12,164 nucleotides of DNA from Lactobacillus sp. ESL0791 (lineage in GTDB: Bacteria > Bacillota > Bacilli > Lactobacillales > Lactobacillaceae), in contig NZ_JAQTHU010000003.1 of the NCBI RefSeq assembly GCF_029433255.1, forward strand, positions 1-12,164, in the 5' to 3' direction. A program made the position numbers and the translations under genes. Below the pieces are notes generated by a model, which had not been told where the DNA came from, made no database searches, and saw only the letters and a program-made list of their open reading frames with translations. Below, one piece after another: positions 12,127 to 12,164 of the stretch (positions are counted from its first letter, which is position 1; every line of letters begins with the position of its first letter).

Positions 12127-12164
12127 ATGTCAAAAAATAATTTTTACAATGTTAAAACCGAATA
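12127..12164 (+). CDS. repA: repA 5' end (continues at base 1): RepA_N replication initiator
   Basis: These are the first 38 coding bases (MSKNNFYNVKTE plus two bases of a Tyr codon) of the plasmid replication initiator, whose remainder is at 1-1144. The ATG is chosen because a strong ribosome binding site, AAGGAG at 12114-12119, sits 7 bases upstream. The final TA plus base 1 (C) gives TAC, and the frame runs on as YGETYFKLLKIFF, the expected start of a RepA_N domain. The gene therefore spans the ends of the window and the molecule is circular. Confidence is high because start, site spacing, frame and family signature all agree across the junction. Confidence 0.9.
   Translation, partial: MSKNNFYNVKTE

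Overview
The window looks like one complete circular plasmid of 12,164 bp from an S-layer-forming Lactobacillus of the helveticus/acidophilus/crispatus group. Three things point there: the AT-rich sequence, the RepA_N replicon with a Lactobacillus-type partition pair, and the helveticin J-like, SLAP-domain and LL-H-type holin genes. Circularity is read directly: the last 38 bases open a reading frame (start 12127) that continues without a break into base 1 and gives a 393-residue RepA. No antibiotic resistance, relaxase or conjugation gene is present.

Maintenance half (about 11.9 kb round to 5.9 kb). The repA leader carries a likely antisense RNA and a set of competing hairpins. repA contains three 54-bp repeats that probably form the origin. 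A convergent parA and small DUF5388-like gene pair lies next to it, fed from a centromere-like array with an exact 8-bp period. Then comes about 1.2 kb of structured noncoding DNA with two tandem terminators, a DnaA box and a long hairpin. Next is a coiled-coil gene resembling the staphylococcal pSK1 Par proteins, preceded by 10-bp phased repeats. Further on are two small genes, a decayed small gene and an Fst-type type I toxin-antitoxin module (peptide 5758-5862, antisense RNA about 5541-5640).

Bacteriocin half (about 6.0 to 11.9 kb). Two helveticin J-like genes lie in opposite orientation. Both are preceded by promoters carrying pairs of boxes of the Gram-positive LexA type (GAAC-N4-GTTC or close variants). 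Between them are a transposase remnant and a secreted SLAP-domain protein. The second helveticin-like gene is followed on the same strand, with no terminator seen, by a membrane/coiled-coil protein, an LL-H-type holin and a GH25 endolysin without a signal peptide.

Taken together, the right half reads like a Gram-positive version of a colicin operon: DNA damage would relieve LexA repression, bacteriocin would be made, and a captured phage lysis cassette would release it. That model is inferred from sequence and layout. The left half stacks antisense-controlled replication, two possible segregation systems and an addiction module to keep the plasmid.
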